This document shows, one piece after another, positions 33,589 through 44,697 of a stretch of DNA of 64,000 nt (its first letter is position 1; each line of letters begins with the position of its first letter). The DNA lies in assembly GCF_023078275.1 (NCBI RefSeq), contig NC_062996.1, positions 2,418,001 through 2,482,000 of the forward strand, written 5' to 3'. The translations under genes were made by a program, and so were the position numbers. The notes under the pieces were generated by a model. It searched no databases. It saw only the letters and a list, made by a program, of their open reading frames with translations, and was not told the origin of the DNA. Source of the DNA: Leguminivora glycinivorella (lineage: Eukaryota > Arthropoda > Insecta > Lepidoptera > Tortricidae).

Positions 33589-33819
33589 GTAAGTTTTCTT
33601 TTTTATTTTCCGTACCTTTTATTTCCCTCCCTTTTTTATTTCTTCCTCGGTTTTTCAAGAAGCAGGTAAGGTAAGGTGGGGAAAGATTGAAGGGCTTTGA
33701 AGGATAACATGAAATATATTTCCCACCACAAAATCTTCACCGAACATTCTTATCGTGCGTTGTATGTTTAACGTCGTCGTTGGCAAAATCCCTCTTGCCA
33801 AAAGAGGGGAAAGTCATTA

Positions 33820-34674
33820 AAAAAAAAACCGGCCAAGTGCGAGTCGGACTCGCCCACCGAGGGTTCCGTACAAACTTTCTTTCAAACTACCTAGTAAAAA
33901 TAATTTCATATTTTCATATAACTCTAATGACTTGACTAGAAGACAAAAGTATAGGCACTAATGAGTATTATTGTGTATAGCGCCATCTCCCGGTCAATTT
34001 GCTAACTAATTTGCGCGACCTGGTTTTTCAAGGATAATTCTTTATAATGTTAACCGATTTAAACAGTTTTTACTTTATTGGACAGAAGATGGTTTACGTA
34101 ACATCTCGTATTAATTTGAAGTACGATGTGCATCCGCAAGGGTGGGTAAATTGAAAGTAAAAATCTGAAAAGTTTTTTGTGAATAAAAAAAAAGTATTCA
34201 AAATACACATACGATTATATTTTTCCTGTAATATTTAGCATGAAATCAATGTTTACTAAAATTTTCAAAATTTTTCGTTGGTAAACTTCGGAGATAAGGG
34301 GGGGGAACGGTATTTTTTTTTACATTTTCCTTCAAAATTAATTTTTTTTCCACAACAAAAAAAATATAAAAAATAGCTTATTTACGTTCAATTTGAGCTC
34401 TTTCCAACGATACCCCACTTGACCTAGTAACTTGAAATTTACAGTTTGCCCCCCTTTCATTTTGGCCATTTTCTACAATTAAAATTAATATATTTAAAAA
34501 AATTATACTTTCTATTTGTAGAGGTTTACAATGTTCACAACTATTCCAAATTTCAAGTTGATAGCATTAGTACTTAGTTCTCGAGATATTTAGGAATGTG
34601 ACAGACGGACAGACAGACGGACAGAGTCGCACCATAAGGGTTCCTGTTGTACCTTTTTGGTACGGAACCCTAAA
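33820..34674 (+). repeat. Interspersed repeat (CCGGCCAAGTGCGAGTCGGA type)
   Basis: It opens ACCGGCCAAGTGCGAGTCGG and GAGGGTTCCGTACAAAC, carries GACGGACAGACAGACGGACA and closes TACGGAACCCTAAAA. A second copy lies at 35207-36045. Intronic. Confidence 0.75.
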
Positions 34675-36256
34675 AACCGGCCAAGAGCGTATCGGGCCAC
34701 GCTCATGTAGGGTTCCGTAGTTTTCCGTATTTTTCTCAAAAACTACTGAACCTATCAAGTTCAAAACAATTTTCCTAGAAAGTGTTTATAAAGTTCTACT
34801 TTTCTGATTTTTTTCATATTTTTGACACATATGGTTCAAAAGTTGGGGGGGGGCACACTTTTTTTTCCTTTAGGAGCGATTATTTCCGGAAATATTATCA
34901 AAAAACGATTTTAGTAAACCCTTAAGCTAGGAACATACTACGCGGACGTCCGTCGTAAATCGACCGCGACCGCGACCGATCAGTGTGCACGGAACAAAAC
35001 ATCCAGCGAGCCAGATTTCGATCGGACGTCCATGCGCTCAAGGCCACGTCCACGTCCGTCGACCGATAGTTTGCACGGTTATGTGTATTTCCATTGTCCA
35101 GATTCCCGTCCGCGGTTGATTTACAACGGACGTCCGCGTAGTATGTTCCTAGCTTGATTCATTTAAATACCTATCCAACAATATATCACACGTTGGGGTT
35201 GAAATAACAAAAAAAAACCGGCCAAGTGCGAGTCGGACTCGCGCACCGAGGGTTCCGTACAAACCTGCATTTGATATGAATTTCAACTTGATAGCTCTAC
35301 GCGTTCATGAGGAAAAAAGTAATAAGTTTATATTTATTAAAAAATATATATTTTGTAATGTAACTAAAAATTTAAGGTTTTCGGAATTTTTCCTTTATGT
35401 GTGCTATAAAACGTTGCTTCATGCCAAATTTCAAGATTCTAGGTCGACTGGAAGTACCCTTTAGGTTTTGATTCCCTTGCGAGTACTTGCGAGTTTCAAA
35501 ATATGCAGCTTAAATTGCTTTTTCTTTTGATCGCGTTGACATAGAAGTTTGATTTTGTTACAGCTTAAAGGTATTATAGACCTGAGTATTTGGTATGAAT
35601 TTCAATTTAATACCTCTACGCGTTTATGAGGAAATGGGTAGTAAGGTTAAAATTATTAAAAAAAAATATATTATGTGATGTAACTAAAAATTTATGGTTT
35701 TCGTAATTTTTCCTTTATCTATGCTATAAGACGTTGCTTCGTACCAAATTTCAAGATTCTGAGTTCACGGGAAGCACCCTATAGGTTTTGATTCCCTTGC
35801 AAGTGTCGAAAATTTGCGGCATAAACGGCTGTATCTTTTGATTGCGTTGGCTTAGAAGTTTGATTTTTTCACAGCTTCAAGGGACAGTAGACCTGAGTAA
35901 TTGATATAAATTTCAGCTTCATACCTCCACGCGTTCCTGAGAAAAAGGGTCTTGACAGACGGACGGACGGACGGACAGACGGACAACAAAGTGATCCTAT
36001 AAGGGTTCCGTTTTTTTCCTTTTGAGGTACGGAACCCTAAAAATCAGTCCCCACTTTACATGTAGGGGGGGTACCCTAACTAAACATCCATTTTTTATTT
36101 TACCACTTTGTCGGCGTGATTAATATACATATTGGTACCAAATTTCAGCTTTCTAGTGCTAACGGTTTCTGAGATTATCCGCGGACGGACGGACGGACGG
36201 ACTGACAGACATGGCGAAACTATAAGGGTTGCTAGTTGACTATGGAACCCTAAAAA
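34675..36256 (+). repeat. GGTTCCGTAG-type repeat interrupted by a MITE and by another repeat
   Basis: The outer pieces (34675-34925, 35154-35206 and 36046-36256) line up with the continuous copy at 17617-18168. A hairpin MITE sits at 34926-35153, and a CCGGCCAAGTGCGAGTCGGA-type repeat at 35207-36045. The layering gives their relative ages. Confidence 0.75.
34926..35153. mobile_element. Hairpin MITE rich in CGGACGTCCG
   Basis: GCTAGGAACATACTACGCGG and the right end CCGCGTAGTATGTTCCTAGC are exact inverted repeats, continuing into ACGTCCGT. Compared with the uninterrupted repeat at 17617 the site was CCCTTA|TTCATTT. TTA/TGA-like 3-bp flanks suggest a Harbinger-type duplication. Confidence 0.8.
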
Positions 36257-36344
36257 AGATGAAATATGTTCCACCACGGGCGGTTTTCGATCTTAACCCG
36301 CAAGAAAAACCCTTCAATCTTCCCCCATCTTACCTTATTTAGGG

Positions 36345-36447
36345 TCGGCAACGCATAAGTGGCTCCCCTGATGTTGCTTGTGTCCGTCAGCGGCGATGAC
36401 TGCTTACTTACCATCAGGCGGCTCGTCAGCTCGTTTGCTGCCTACAT
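36345..36447 (+). repeat. Interspersed repeat fragment
   Basis: GGGTCGGCAACGCATAAGTG ... TTACCATCAGGCGGCTCGTC matches the stretch at 13735-13845. Confidence 0.55.
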
Positions 36448-36680
36448 CATCATCCTCCTTGCGTCATGGCTCATGGGAGATTTGGCGTAGGCTCTAGTTT
36501 TACGAAAGCGACTGCCATCTGACCTTCCAACCCGGAGGGTAACTAGGCCTTATTGGAATTAGTCCGGTTTCCTCACGATGTTTTCCTTCACTGAAAAGCG
36601 ACTGGCAAATATCAAATGACATTTCGCACATAAGTTCTGAAAAACTCATTGGAACGTATAGGCTACGGGGCCATCCTAAT
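36448..36680 (-). mobile_element. tRNA-derived SINE body, minus strand
   Basis: In reverse complement it reads CAATGAGTTTTTCAGAACTT, CTTTTCAGTGAAGGAAAACA, CGTGAGGAAACCGGACTAAT, then CCTCCGGGTTGG and a CTCCCATGAGCCATGACGC end. The tRNA-like head is replaced by GGCTACGGGGCC, the end of a CGTAGCC-type MITE. It stops about 20-40 bp before the splice acceptor of the 36702 exon. Confidence 0.7.
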
Positions 36681-36701
36681 CATCATCATCTCTTCCCACA
36701 G

Positions 36702-37039
36702 CCTGGAACCGCTCGTTCCAGCTCCCCCAGCGCGCGATGAGCATCCCCCCGCGCGACAACGAGTCTCAGCTCCCCGACCTCCGTGAAGTCACGGCCAGCA
36801 CGCCCAAGCGCTCCATACCCCCGGCCCCCTACTCCCCCAAGATCCAGCAGAAGCCAGACCCCATAGACAAGGTACCCAAAAGTACCACGAAAAAGTTCGT
36901 GCCCATGCCCGACCTTGGCCAGTACATGACGTACTACGAACTGCTTAAATCTCTTAAGCCTGCTTTAGTCAAGTATGTCTCTATGATCCCGAAGTATAAC
37001 GAGTTTCAGCTGCTTTGGAAGAAGTTCAAACACCCTTAG
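36702..37039 (+). CDS. Terminal coding exon of an unrecognised small protein
   Basis: The exon follows a good acceptor (CATCTCTTCCCACAG) with a 2-base phase and is open for 111 codons to TAG. It begins WNRSFQLPQRAMSIPPRDNE. A proline- and lysine-rich middle (KRSIPPAPYSPKIQQKPDPI) leads to a more ordered end: LGQYMTYYELLKSLKPALVK ... YNEFQLLWKKFKHP. Codon use is GC-rich, unlike the surrounding repeats. The C-terminal 40 residues look like a short helical, aromatic domain that I cannot name. Joined to 33540-33588 the product would be about 128 residues with a presequence-like start; that link is inference. An AATAAA lies at 37774-37779, about 735 bp after the stop, beyond a MITE in the presumed 3' UTR. 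Confidence 0.65.
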
Positions 37040-38943
37040 CTTCTTTACAAAGTAAACGAAGCTTAAATTATTTGAAAAAAAAAATTAACTTTCTTGCGGC
37101 ACAAAGAAACTGAGACTTTAATTTGTGCGCGAGATACGATTTTAATGGATTTTTATTTAGAAAAAGAACGTAGTTTTCGTGGCTTTGTATAAATTGTTTA
37201 TTGCCAAGAGTAGCCAGAATTTAGAGGCATTTTCTCGAGAAGAATCAACAAAAAAAATTTTTTTCGGCAGGTAAAATTTATGTTTTTCCTACTCAGAATC
37301 GTGAGCCCTTTCGATCTACCAGGATAAAAAACGAGAGACAAGAAAATGGTCCCAAAATTTTCTATTATTTTGCATACTTTCCACTTTGTAACCGCTGATC
37401 AAAGCGTTTGAAAAATAGTAACGAAGTGGAAAAAATTGGCACGAATTAAAGGCCAAACATTAAATTTGGGACGCTTTTTTCTGCCTAGTAGGATCGAAAG
37501 GGCTCGTAATTCTGAGTTGGAAAAAACATTAAATTTACCTATTTTGGAAAAATAAGTTTTTGAATCTTTTTTTCGCGAAAATGCCTTAGGCAACCTACAA
37601 ATTTTGTGATGCGACAGTCATTCGCTGGAGTGAAATTTTTCGTGAACCAAGTTTTTTGTCAAATGTTTGGTCGGTCTCTGCAAGCTTTTTGCTTGGCAAT
37701 AAATTATTTTTAAGTAACTATGTAATCTCTTTTATACATTTTTTTAAGTATGTGTAAACATTTTGGTTTACGAAATAAATAAGTTCCTTTTTATTAGCGT
37801 TTTTTCTTTCACTCTGTCGTATGACCGCACATCAGAAATATGTTGCTATGTTGGCTGCGATTGATGGCATTTCAGAGCAATATTTCAAATGGCAGACTTC
37901 TATAAAATTTTGTTAAGTAGAGTCAACCAATTGGAACCCTGGATAACTATGTCATAGTGACGTTATATATCAGATTGTAAGAAATCTCTTACTGCTTGTC
38001 ATTTTGACATGGTTGTAGAGTGGCCTAGGGTTCCAATTGGATGACTGTATGAAAATTGCAACCCGCTTGGCTTATTACTTACCCTCTCCTTACTTAACCC
38101 CTCGTATGCTTAGACACGGATCCGTGCGTGGGAATTTTAATCTATTGCTTTAAATGTCAAGGTCACTATTTCAATGACCAAAATTGACAGGCCGCATACG
38201 AGGGGTTAATCTCTCTGTCCAGTTGGATCCACTAGCTCGATTTATTGAATTGTATAGGACACTGAAGTTCACTGTCATCCACCATTGGACTGGATGGATC
38301 CTATGATACTTGCATCTCTTACTTCACCAATGGATCTAACAGAATGTAATCAGTAATTTATTGCAAATTCATAGGTACATATAAAGTTATTACAGTATTT
38401 ATTTTGTGGACAGCTATGAACCCTGTAAGGGCACTGAAAATTTGTATCCTTATTGCTAGCTTACTATCTAAATTCTAATTAGTAAACTTATTAGTCTTAT
38501 TACTAGATAGATCTTTATTTATAACTATACAAATTACAGTAAAAATAAAAAATAAAATAAAAAGTCATTTATTGTCGCAAATAATTTTAAAGTACAATTA
38601 CTTAAGTATTTATTTCTATCATGCAACGAAGAGTAAGCTACGCTATGATACAGTACAATCATGTCTTGTTCTATATTAGCTATGATCACAACTTTGAGGA
38701 CTAAAATAACTAAGTAACTACCAATAGTTAAATACTAGGTGCGACAATAGGCTCGAGACTCAGCTTGTGCCGCGAGTCTAGTGACTGCACAGCGCTGTTT
38801 TTCAGCCCGTAGCCTGCAGTAGAATGCAGGGAGTTTAGATCCACCACTGATTCCGGTGGAACCTATGATAGATCCTACTGGACAGAGGGCACAACGTTAA
38901 CTTAGTAACCTTGTGTTACTTGTTGAACGCACTGTCTTCGTGC
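37040..38943. other. Presumed 3' UTR and noncoding DNA with two MITEs
   Basis: About 37224-37590 is a degenerate inverted repeat (GGCATTTTCTCG ... CGCGAAAATGCC, with CCTTTCGATCTACCAGGAT against TAGTAGGATCGAAAGGG). AATAAA at 37774 is a candidate poly(A) signal. A hairpin element at 38098-38205 (CCCCTCGTATGC ... GCATACGAGGGG) is flanked by TTAA at 38094 and 38206, as in piggyBac-type insertions. An (AAAAATAA)n stretch near 38538 looks like a LINE tail. Confidence 0.55.
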
Positions 38944-39068
38944 AGGGGTCCATTTCTCAAAGCTGAAAGTTACAAGTTACAAGCGGAAGTCTCTTTCCAA
39001 CTTGTCATATTAGACATTGACTTCCACTTGTAAATTGTAACTTGTAGCTTCGAGAAATGGGCCCCAGG
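38944..39068. mobile_element. Hairpin MITE (GGGCCCATTTCTCGAAGC type)
   Basis: GTCCATTTCTCAAAGCTGAA pairs with CTTCGAGAAATGGGCCCC, and TACAAGCGGAAGTC and GACTTCCACTTGTA pair inside. The same element is present in a compound form at 39480-39720. Confidence 0.75.
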
Positions 39069-39186
39069 TCCACGTAGTCATGAACCTTTTGGAGGATTTG
39101 CTTGTAACAAAAACATACATCAATCAAACGCCAAGCTCCTAGGCGCAAGAGGCGAGCTATGTAGCGCTTACTTGAAAGCGTAAAAA

Positions 39187-39430
39187 TACATACATACAAT
39201 CACGCCTGTATCCCATAAAGGGGTAGACAGAGCACATGAAACTACTAAAGTCTCAGTGCCACTCCTGGCAATTAAGGGGTTAAAAGAAAACGAAAATTGT
39301 GACATTGCAGTGACAGGTTGCCAGCCTCTCGCCTACGCCACAATTTTAACCCAAATCCCACAGCGACTTCTACGACACCCACGGGAAGATAGGGGGTGGT
39401 GAAATTCTTAACCCGTCACCACACAGGCAA
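39187..39430 (-). repeat. (TACA)n-ended interspersed repeat
   Basis: CACGCCTGTATCCCATAAAG through GACAGGTTGCCAGCCTCTCG to TAACCCGTCACC, the same family as 9371-9655. Confidence 0.75.
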
Positions 39431-39479
39431 AGCGTAAAAATAAAGACAAAATAACAGTGTTCCTCAAGAATACCAACAG

Positions 39480-39720
39480 GGGCCCACTTCTCGAAGCTAC
39501 AAGTTACAATTTATAAGTGGTAGTCAATGGGCCCATTTCTCAAGACTGAAAGTTACAAGTTGCAAGCGGAAGTCTCTTTCCAACTTGTCATATTAGACAT
39601 TGACTACCACTTGTAAATTGTAACTTGCAGCTTCGAGAAATGGGCCCAATGTCTAATATGACAGGTTGGAAAGAGACTTCCGCTTGTAACTTGTAACTTG
39701 TAAGTTTTGAGAAATGGGCC
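39480..39720. mobile_element. Compound hairpin MITE, one copy nested in another
   Basis: Three GGGCCCATTTCTC-type ends and a fourth partial one alternate over 240 bp. A complete copy (about 39529-39646) lies inside a second, split copy of the same family. Confidence 0.65.
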
Positions 39721-39807
39721 ACATGACAGGTGGCGCTGGCGTTGTAGGCACGAGATTACAGTCACCCGCCAGATATATGGGAGCGCCCGAGGTGTCCAGC
39801 ACGGGAA

Positions 39808-39912
39808 GCATGGTCGCGCGATAGACGATAAAATAGCAGGCCGTCCCTATCGCACTATTTGTAAGTGCGATAGGGACGGTCTGATATTTTATCGTCTATC
39901 GCGCGACCATGC
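39808..39912. mobile_element. Hairpin MITE, 105 bp
   Basis: GCATGGTCGCGCGATAGACG pairs exactly with CGTCTATCGCGCGACCATGC, and GTCCCTATCGCACT pairs with AGTGCGATAGGGAC around a short loop. Confidence 0.85.
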
Positions 39913-40072
39913 TACCCGTGCAGAAATATCTGAACACGCGCTCTAACTTCATTATAATTGACACATGTTTAGATATTTGTTAGCGACTTGGCTGTTGTGT
40001 CTGATGGCGACTATACCGACACCTTTAGGTATTATGGGCGTTCAAATGAAGGATTCCGGTCTGTAGCCAAGG

Positions 40073-40158
40073 GTACAGTCAGCTGCCAAGAAAAGGAGAC
40101 CCCCTGCCATACAAATTTGTATGCAAGGGGGTCTGCTTTTATCTGCAGCTGACTGTAC
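40073..40158. mobile_element. Hairpin MITE, 86 bp
   Basis: GTACAGTCAGCTG pairs with CAGCTGACTGTAC, and AGACCCCCTTGC-type wording pairs inside around CAAATTTG. Confidence 0.75.
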
Positions 40159-40267
40159 ATCGTTGATACTCCGCGGCAAAAGCAAACGCAACCTGCGCAC
40201 ATATGCGAGTGTGCACGGGAAAACGTCCCCCTTTGTCGATTGCTATAAAGCCGCTTTATCAGTTTAT

Positions 40268-40790
40268 TCATTTTTATTTTTTTTATTTTTATTTTTATTC
40301 ATAATAATTAACACAGCATTACAGATAAACCAAAGCACTGTGAAAATACATATATGATCCCTATATATACATAACGGGAAAAAGTTGACATACAATAAAC
40401 ACTAATAAGGCACAGAAGAAGGACGAACATCCATCATCTCGCTGAACCTCAGACATTCATCACGTACAACCATCCATCTACTAGCAAACACATCACATTC
40501 AGGCGCTGATGCGAGGAGTAAATTCAAGCTGTGTAATGCTCGAACAAAAGGAGAGTTCCTTCTCGACACTGTTCGGGAACTTGGCACTGACAGAAGACAG
40601 CGGTTTCGAGGCCGAAACTCAAATTTAGACGGTATCGGGACAAGCAGCCGTACTACTTGTGGTGTCAATTCGACACAGTCAGAGTCACCGCGTAGGATGG
40701 TACAAATTGCAGTGAGAAGTGCCGAACTGCGTCTCGTAATAAAGATACTCTCTCATAATAAAGATACAAGTACCCAAATCTCGCTTTAAT
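40268..40790 (-). pseudogene. LINE 3' end, minus strand
   Basis: On the minus strand an 88-codon frame includes RNSPFVRALHSLNLLLASAP, like the C-terminal tail of insect LINE reverse-transcriptase polyproteins (…R.SP..R...L.N......DIF). It is followed by an A-rich tail (T-rich at 40270-40300 on the plus strand). The RT core is missing. Confidence 0.55.
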
Positions 40791-40869
40791 GGTAACCGAC
40801 AAAGTGGGACGTTTTACTAAACACACTCACAAGTATATTTTACTTACTGAAGACCGATAGAGACGAGAG

Positions 40870-41280
40870 ATATAACCTAACCACAAAATTAAAATTTTGA
40901 CAAAACCCCCGACACAGTGGGCCGATTTTCATGAAACACTCCCGACCCGACTAACTCAGCTTTCAAACAAAAAAAAAACTAACTATTTTGGCTCAGTGAT
41001 CCAAAATGAATCTTGGCCTCCGAAACGAGAGATCGCCGCTTGTCCCGATCCTGCGCAGCCTCTTGCCAGTCACTGACTTGAAGCCGAAGCAGATCCGCCA
41101 CCACACTGTCCTCCCAGCGATACCTGTGAAAAATAGAAAAACTAAATCTAAATCGGTTCATCCTTTTGGGAGCTACGATGCCACAGACAGACACACAGAC
41201 AGATAGACAGGCAAACAGACAAACAGACAGACAGAGACGTCTAACTTATAACACCCCGTCGTTTTTGCGTCGGGGGTCAA
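40870..41280 (-). repeat. (TGTC)n repeat carrying an inserted LINE fragment
   Basis: The edges are the family of 5880 in reverse. Between about 40982 and 41130 the minus strand encodes RYRWEDSVVADLLRLQVSDW, EAAQDRDK and AKIHFGSLSQNS, the usual end of another LINE polyprotein. The repeat wording resumes at ACTAAATCTAAATCGGTTCA. Confidence 0.65.
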
Positions 41281-44099
41281 CAGAGCGCCACGGTGTTTTC
41301 AGTCAAAGGAAATAGTAAATCCGATGTACTTAGGATATGTTTAGGAAACGATAGAGGGCGTGAAATAATATGCCGCAGTGCAAGTTGTTCGCTAGATGTC
41401 GCTGGTACCCCCGCAAACTGGGTAATGACTTGTAAAATGTATAAGTATTTTTTGATGTCCCAATTTTTCGTTAGATGTCGCTGTACCACCTGCAAACTAG
41501 CGAACGGCAATGTCCTACTAGACTAAGAGCCTTGGGCCGCCAGACCTTCCTCAAATTTTCAAGGATGAAACATTGGGATAATGTAGAGTTCGTATCGACG
41601 TTTAACGTCTGCATATTTTCTAGTTCAGCCCATCGGCCATTTTTTTGCTATCGAGTGCTGAAGGTGAAAAAAAAAGTCCTAACTTTCCTTATATTATCAA
41701 GGCTGATTTTTATGTATGTGTTAGAGCACGTTGTTAGAAGTTGGTTATCATCAATGCCAGACCCATATAACCATAATCGGTCGCCGTTCCTACGCAAATC
41801 CTCCTATTTTGTGTACACACAGGTCTTCGGGTCTCAATGTTTAGTCGCAGTACGGTCGACGTTTAGTCGCGGCGACCCAAATGGGGACGATTGGTAACAG
41901 GCACAAATGGTCACAGAAGTGACAGTAAGTGTGCACTACGCGTGCACACATTGTTACCGTTTGGCGACTACTTTCCGAAAATCATTCGTTCATTTCATTC
42001 TTTTCAAATGGCGACTGTCAGAGACGTCAAAGTAAAAAAGAAATAAAACCATTTGACATTAAAATGTAATGGCGTAAGAATTTGTTAAAGATAAATATTG
42101 TTTGCATTTGTAATATAATGTGGGCTAATTACCATGGCCAATTAAATTGCTCGAGTGATTTCATAAAATAAGTCTAAATTTATTAACGCGCCATCAATTT
42201 ACCTCAGTTTAACCAGTAATAATATTATTGACTACTCGGTGTTTGCGTGTTATGTATATTGATTGGTGAAGTTTTAGTGCTCCGGTGCATACACTATACT
42301 GAAATATTAAAAATAATGCCTAGAAAACCAATAAAGTTGTTAAAACATGGATTAAGACGGTAATATTCCATGTAAAAAACAGTCGCCAAACGGTCACCAA
42401 ACGGTCGACAAACGGTCGCAAAATGGTCGCAGCGTACACGCGTGACCGAAAGCTGTTTTCAAAATGGCGTAATTCTTGTATTATTTTTTTCCAGGTATCC
42501 TCAAACTTTATAAACAATTAAATATGCCGTCGTACTCAGTTGCCCTCACTAAAGAAGATTTAAAAAAAAATGTAACGTGCGTACCGAGCTGCTGGGTTGT
42601 AAAGGATCGGGGATCATATTATTATGGTCTTCTATAGAGCAACTAGTATTTTGCGGCATTTCACAATTGACACTTGTTGAAGTAGTCGTCAATAATATTA
42701 CTATCAACATTAATTTCAGCGATCTGTACTTCTTTTGTCAAGATTTTTGTATAGATAAGTGTCTACAAATTTGTAATGTTAAAGAGACATAAATAAAACG
42801 TAGTAGAGTAAATAAAATGTTTTTTTTTTGTAACCCAAACAAAATACTTGTAGATACGAGTGCGGAAAAGAGGAAAATCGATACGAGTAGCGATAAATTA
42901 ATACACGAACGAAGGGAGTGTTTTAAATCGACACGAGTTGTGAATGTCCTTTTCGCACGTGTATCGTATGACGATTTTCAGTACCTAAATCCAAGCTAAG
43001 AGTTTCGACCAGACAAGAAATGAATCATTGCTTGATTTGCTCGCACTACTGCGTGTAAAAAGCAGCATCTGTACTGAAAAAAACTATCATTGCGCAACAG
43101 AAATTCTATTAATATCACAGTAAATACTCTATTTCATTTGATTCCTACTTTTATTGTGTAAAGCAACACTGCACTTCATTTTTATCAATAAGAATTAAAA
43201 ATTATATATTTAATACATTAAGTAACTATAAAGTGCTTATCTATTTGTATTATCATTCTGCACTTTTCTTAACTTTCCCACATTTCTATAAAATGTCTAA
43301 GAGTGCTTAAATGGTCGTCGTCGTTTATTATTATTTAATTCGCTCATATTTAAATGATTCAAAGCAACCAGTCCACAACTTCACAAGAAAGTTTGAGAAA
43401 CCTTCGTATTTCAGATTGTCATTTGCGGTTACAGTGGTTTAGGAGCAGTTCGGTAATCAGACCTACACATGTGTGTACAAATTCTGTCAATGTCACTGTC
43501 AGAAACCGTTCTGACAGTGACAATGACAGCCACAAATTCGTCCACATGTTGTTACCGTTATGTGTGCAAACGTCGACTAATAAAGTGTCGTTAAAAGTCA
43601 TTCTGACAGTGACATTGACAGCCACAAATTCGTACACATTTTGTTACCGTAACGAGTGCACACGACGACTACACTTTGTTATTGTAACAATACGGTCGCA
43701 TTGTTTGCACGACGTTACCACGCGTTATGTCACATTTGACAGTTAGTTACTGATTTGAAGATTTTGCGACTGAAATGGTTGTATGGGGATCGTTTCCGCG
43801 CCGGCCGTAACTTTTGCCAGACGCGACAAAGTTGACAAAAAACGACTCTAATTTTCCTCATTTTCTCAAGCCTGATTTTGATATATGATACACAGGGAAC
43901 TATAACTTGACCGTTTGTAAGCAGCCAGACCAATCGGATGGACCCAACCATCCGCCAGACCGACTTAAAGGTTCGCTATGAACATCAGTAACCGAAACTG
44001 CAAAACGTAAGAAGTTGAATTTTGCACAGCAGTTTACGTTTATAATGTACATTAGACGTTAGAAGCGGTTCTGAAAAATTTTACCCCTAAGGGGGTTAA
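41281..44099. other. Noncoding DNA, possible decayed DNA transposon
   Basis: Repeated words (GTTACCGT, CGGTCGC, GACAGTGACA, CACAAATTCGT) occur in both orientations between about 41840 and 43740. A stretch at about 43489-43580 is repeated at about 43590-43680. Several CAAACGGTCGC units lie in a row at about 42370-42432. The spread of these words suggests the ends of a degraded transposon, but I could not define termini. Confidence 0.35.
42524..42637 (+). CDS. Short open frame after a good splice acceptor, uncertain
   Basis: A strong acceptor (TTATTTTTTTCCAG at about 42494) is followed 29 bp later by an ATG and 37 codons: MPSYSVALTKEDLKKNVTCV, then PSCWVVKDRGSYYYGLL and a stop. The pattern of a short strand, acidic turn and VPxxW is faintly like the N-terminus of DUF4806-type proteins that are often linked to transposons; this is a weak resemblance. 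It may be the 5' end of a truncated transposon gene or chance. Confidence 0.2.
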   Translation: MPSYSVALTKEDLKKNVTCVPSCWVVKDRGSYYYGLL

Positions 44100-44225
44100 A
44101 AACGGGATGTCAGAACCACTCGCTTCGCTCGTGGTTCAACTATAGAATCCTTTCACTTGCTCGTTTTTCAATTCCACACTCGGCGTTAAAATACAACTTT
44201 GCCCCCTTGTATAACAAATAACTAT
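44100..44225 (-). repeat. Fragment of the 690-bp inverted-repeat family
   Basis: CACTCGCTTCGCTCGTGGTT ... CAACTTTGCCCCCTTGTATA matches the reverse of about 21205-21320. It ends about 25 bp before the acceptor of the next exon. Confidence 0.65.
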
Positions 44226-44251
44226 TATTTATTTATTTATTTCCCTTCCAG

Positions 44252-44362
44252 AAAGCCCAGAAAGCCGTCCCGATCACCCCGCTTACGGCCACAGCGTCGT
44301 CCGGTAACTTTGGACCGCTTCTACCGTCGCCGCCGCCCCTGGGCATGACTCCGTTAGAACAG
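44252..44362 (+). CDS. Isolated internal exon of an unidentified gene
   Basis: This 111-bp stretch lies between a pyrimidine-rich acceptor (TTTCCCTTCCAG) and a donor (CAG|GTCAGT) and is open in phase 0 for 37 codons: KAQKAVPITPLTATASSGNF, then GPLLPSPPPLGMTPLEQ. GC-rich codon use and proline-rich content stand out from the AT-rich flanks. A proline-rich linker such as this gives no family. No partner exon was found on either side within the window; the next downstream exon would lie beyond the BEL nest or past the window end. Confidence 0.6.
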
Positions 44363-44697
44363 GTCAGTATAAGCATAAATTAAATATAACAAGATCATAC
44401 CATCCCATAAATTAAAATGCGACCGCCTACGAACGCGCTTACACTCCACCACACATAGATGGCGCCACAAAAATGCCTTGTTGCCACCGATTATTTGTAT
44501 ATTGGCATTAAGTCGTGTCAATTCCGAGCCGTAAATCTATGTCAAAAGTGACACTTAACGCCATCTACAAGTATAATCGAAATCTACAAGACATTTTTTG
44601 TGGCGCCATCTATGTGGTGGAGTGTAAGCGCGGTCTTAGGCGGTCGCATTTTAATGTATGGGATGGTATGATCTTGTTATATTTAATTTATGGTATA

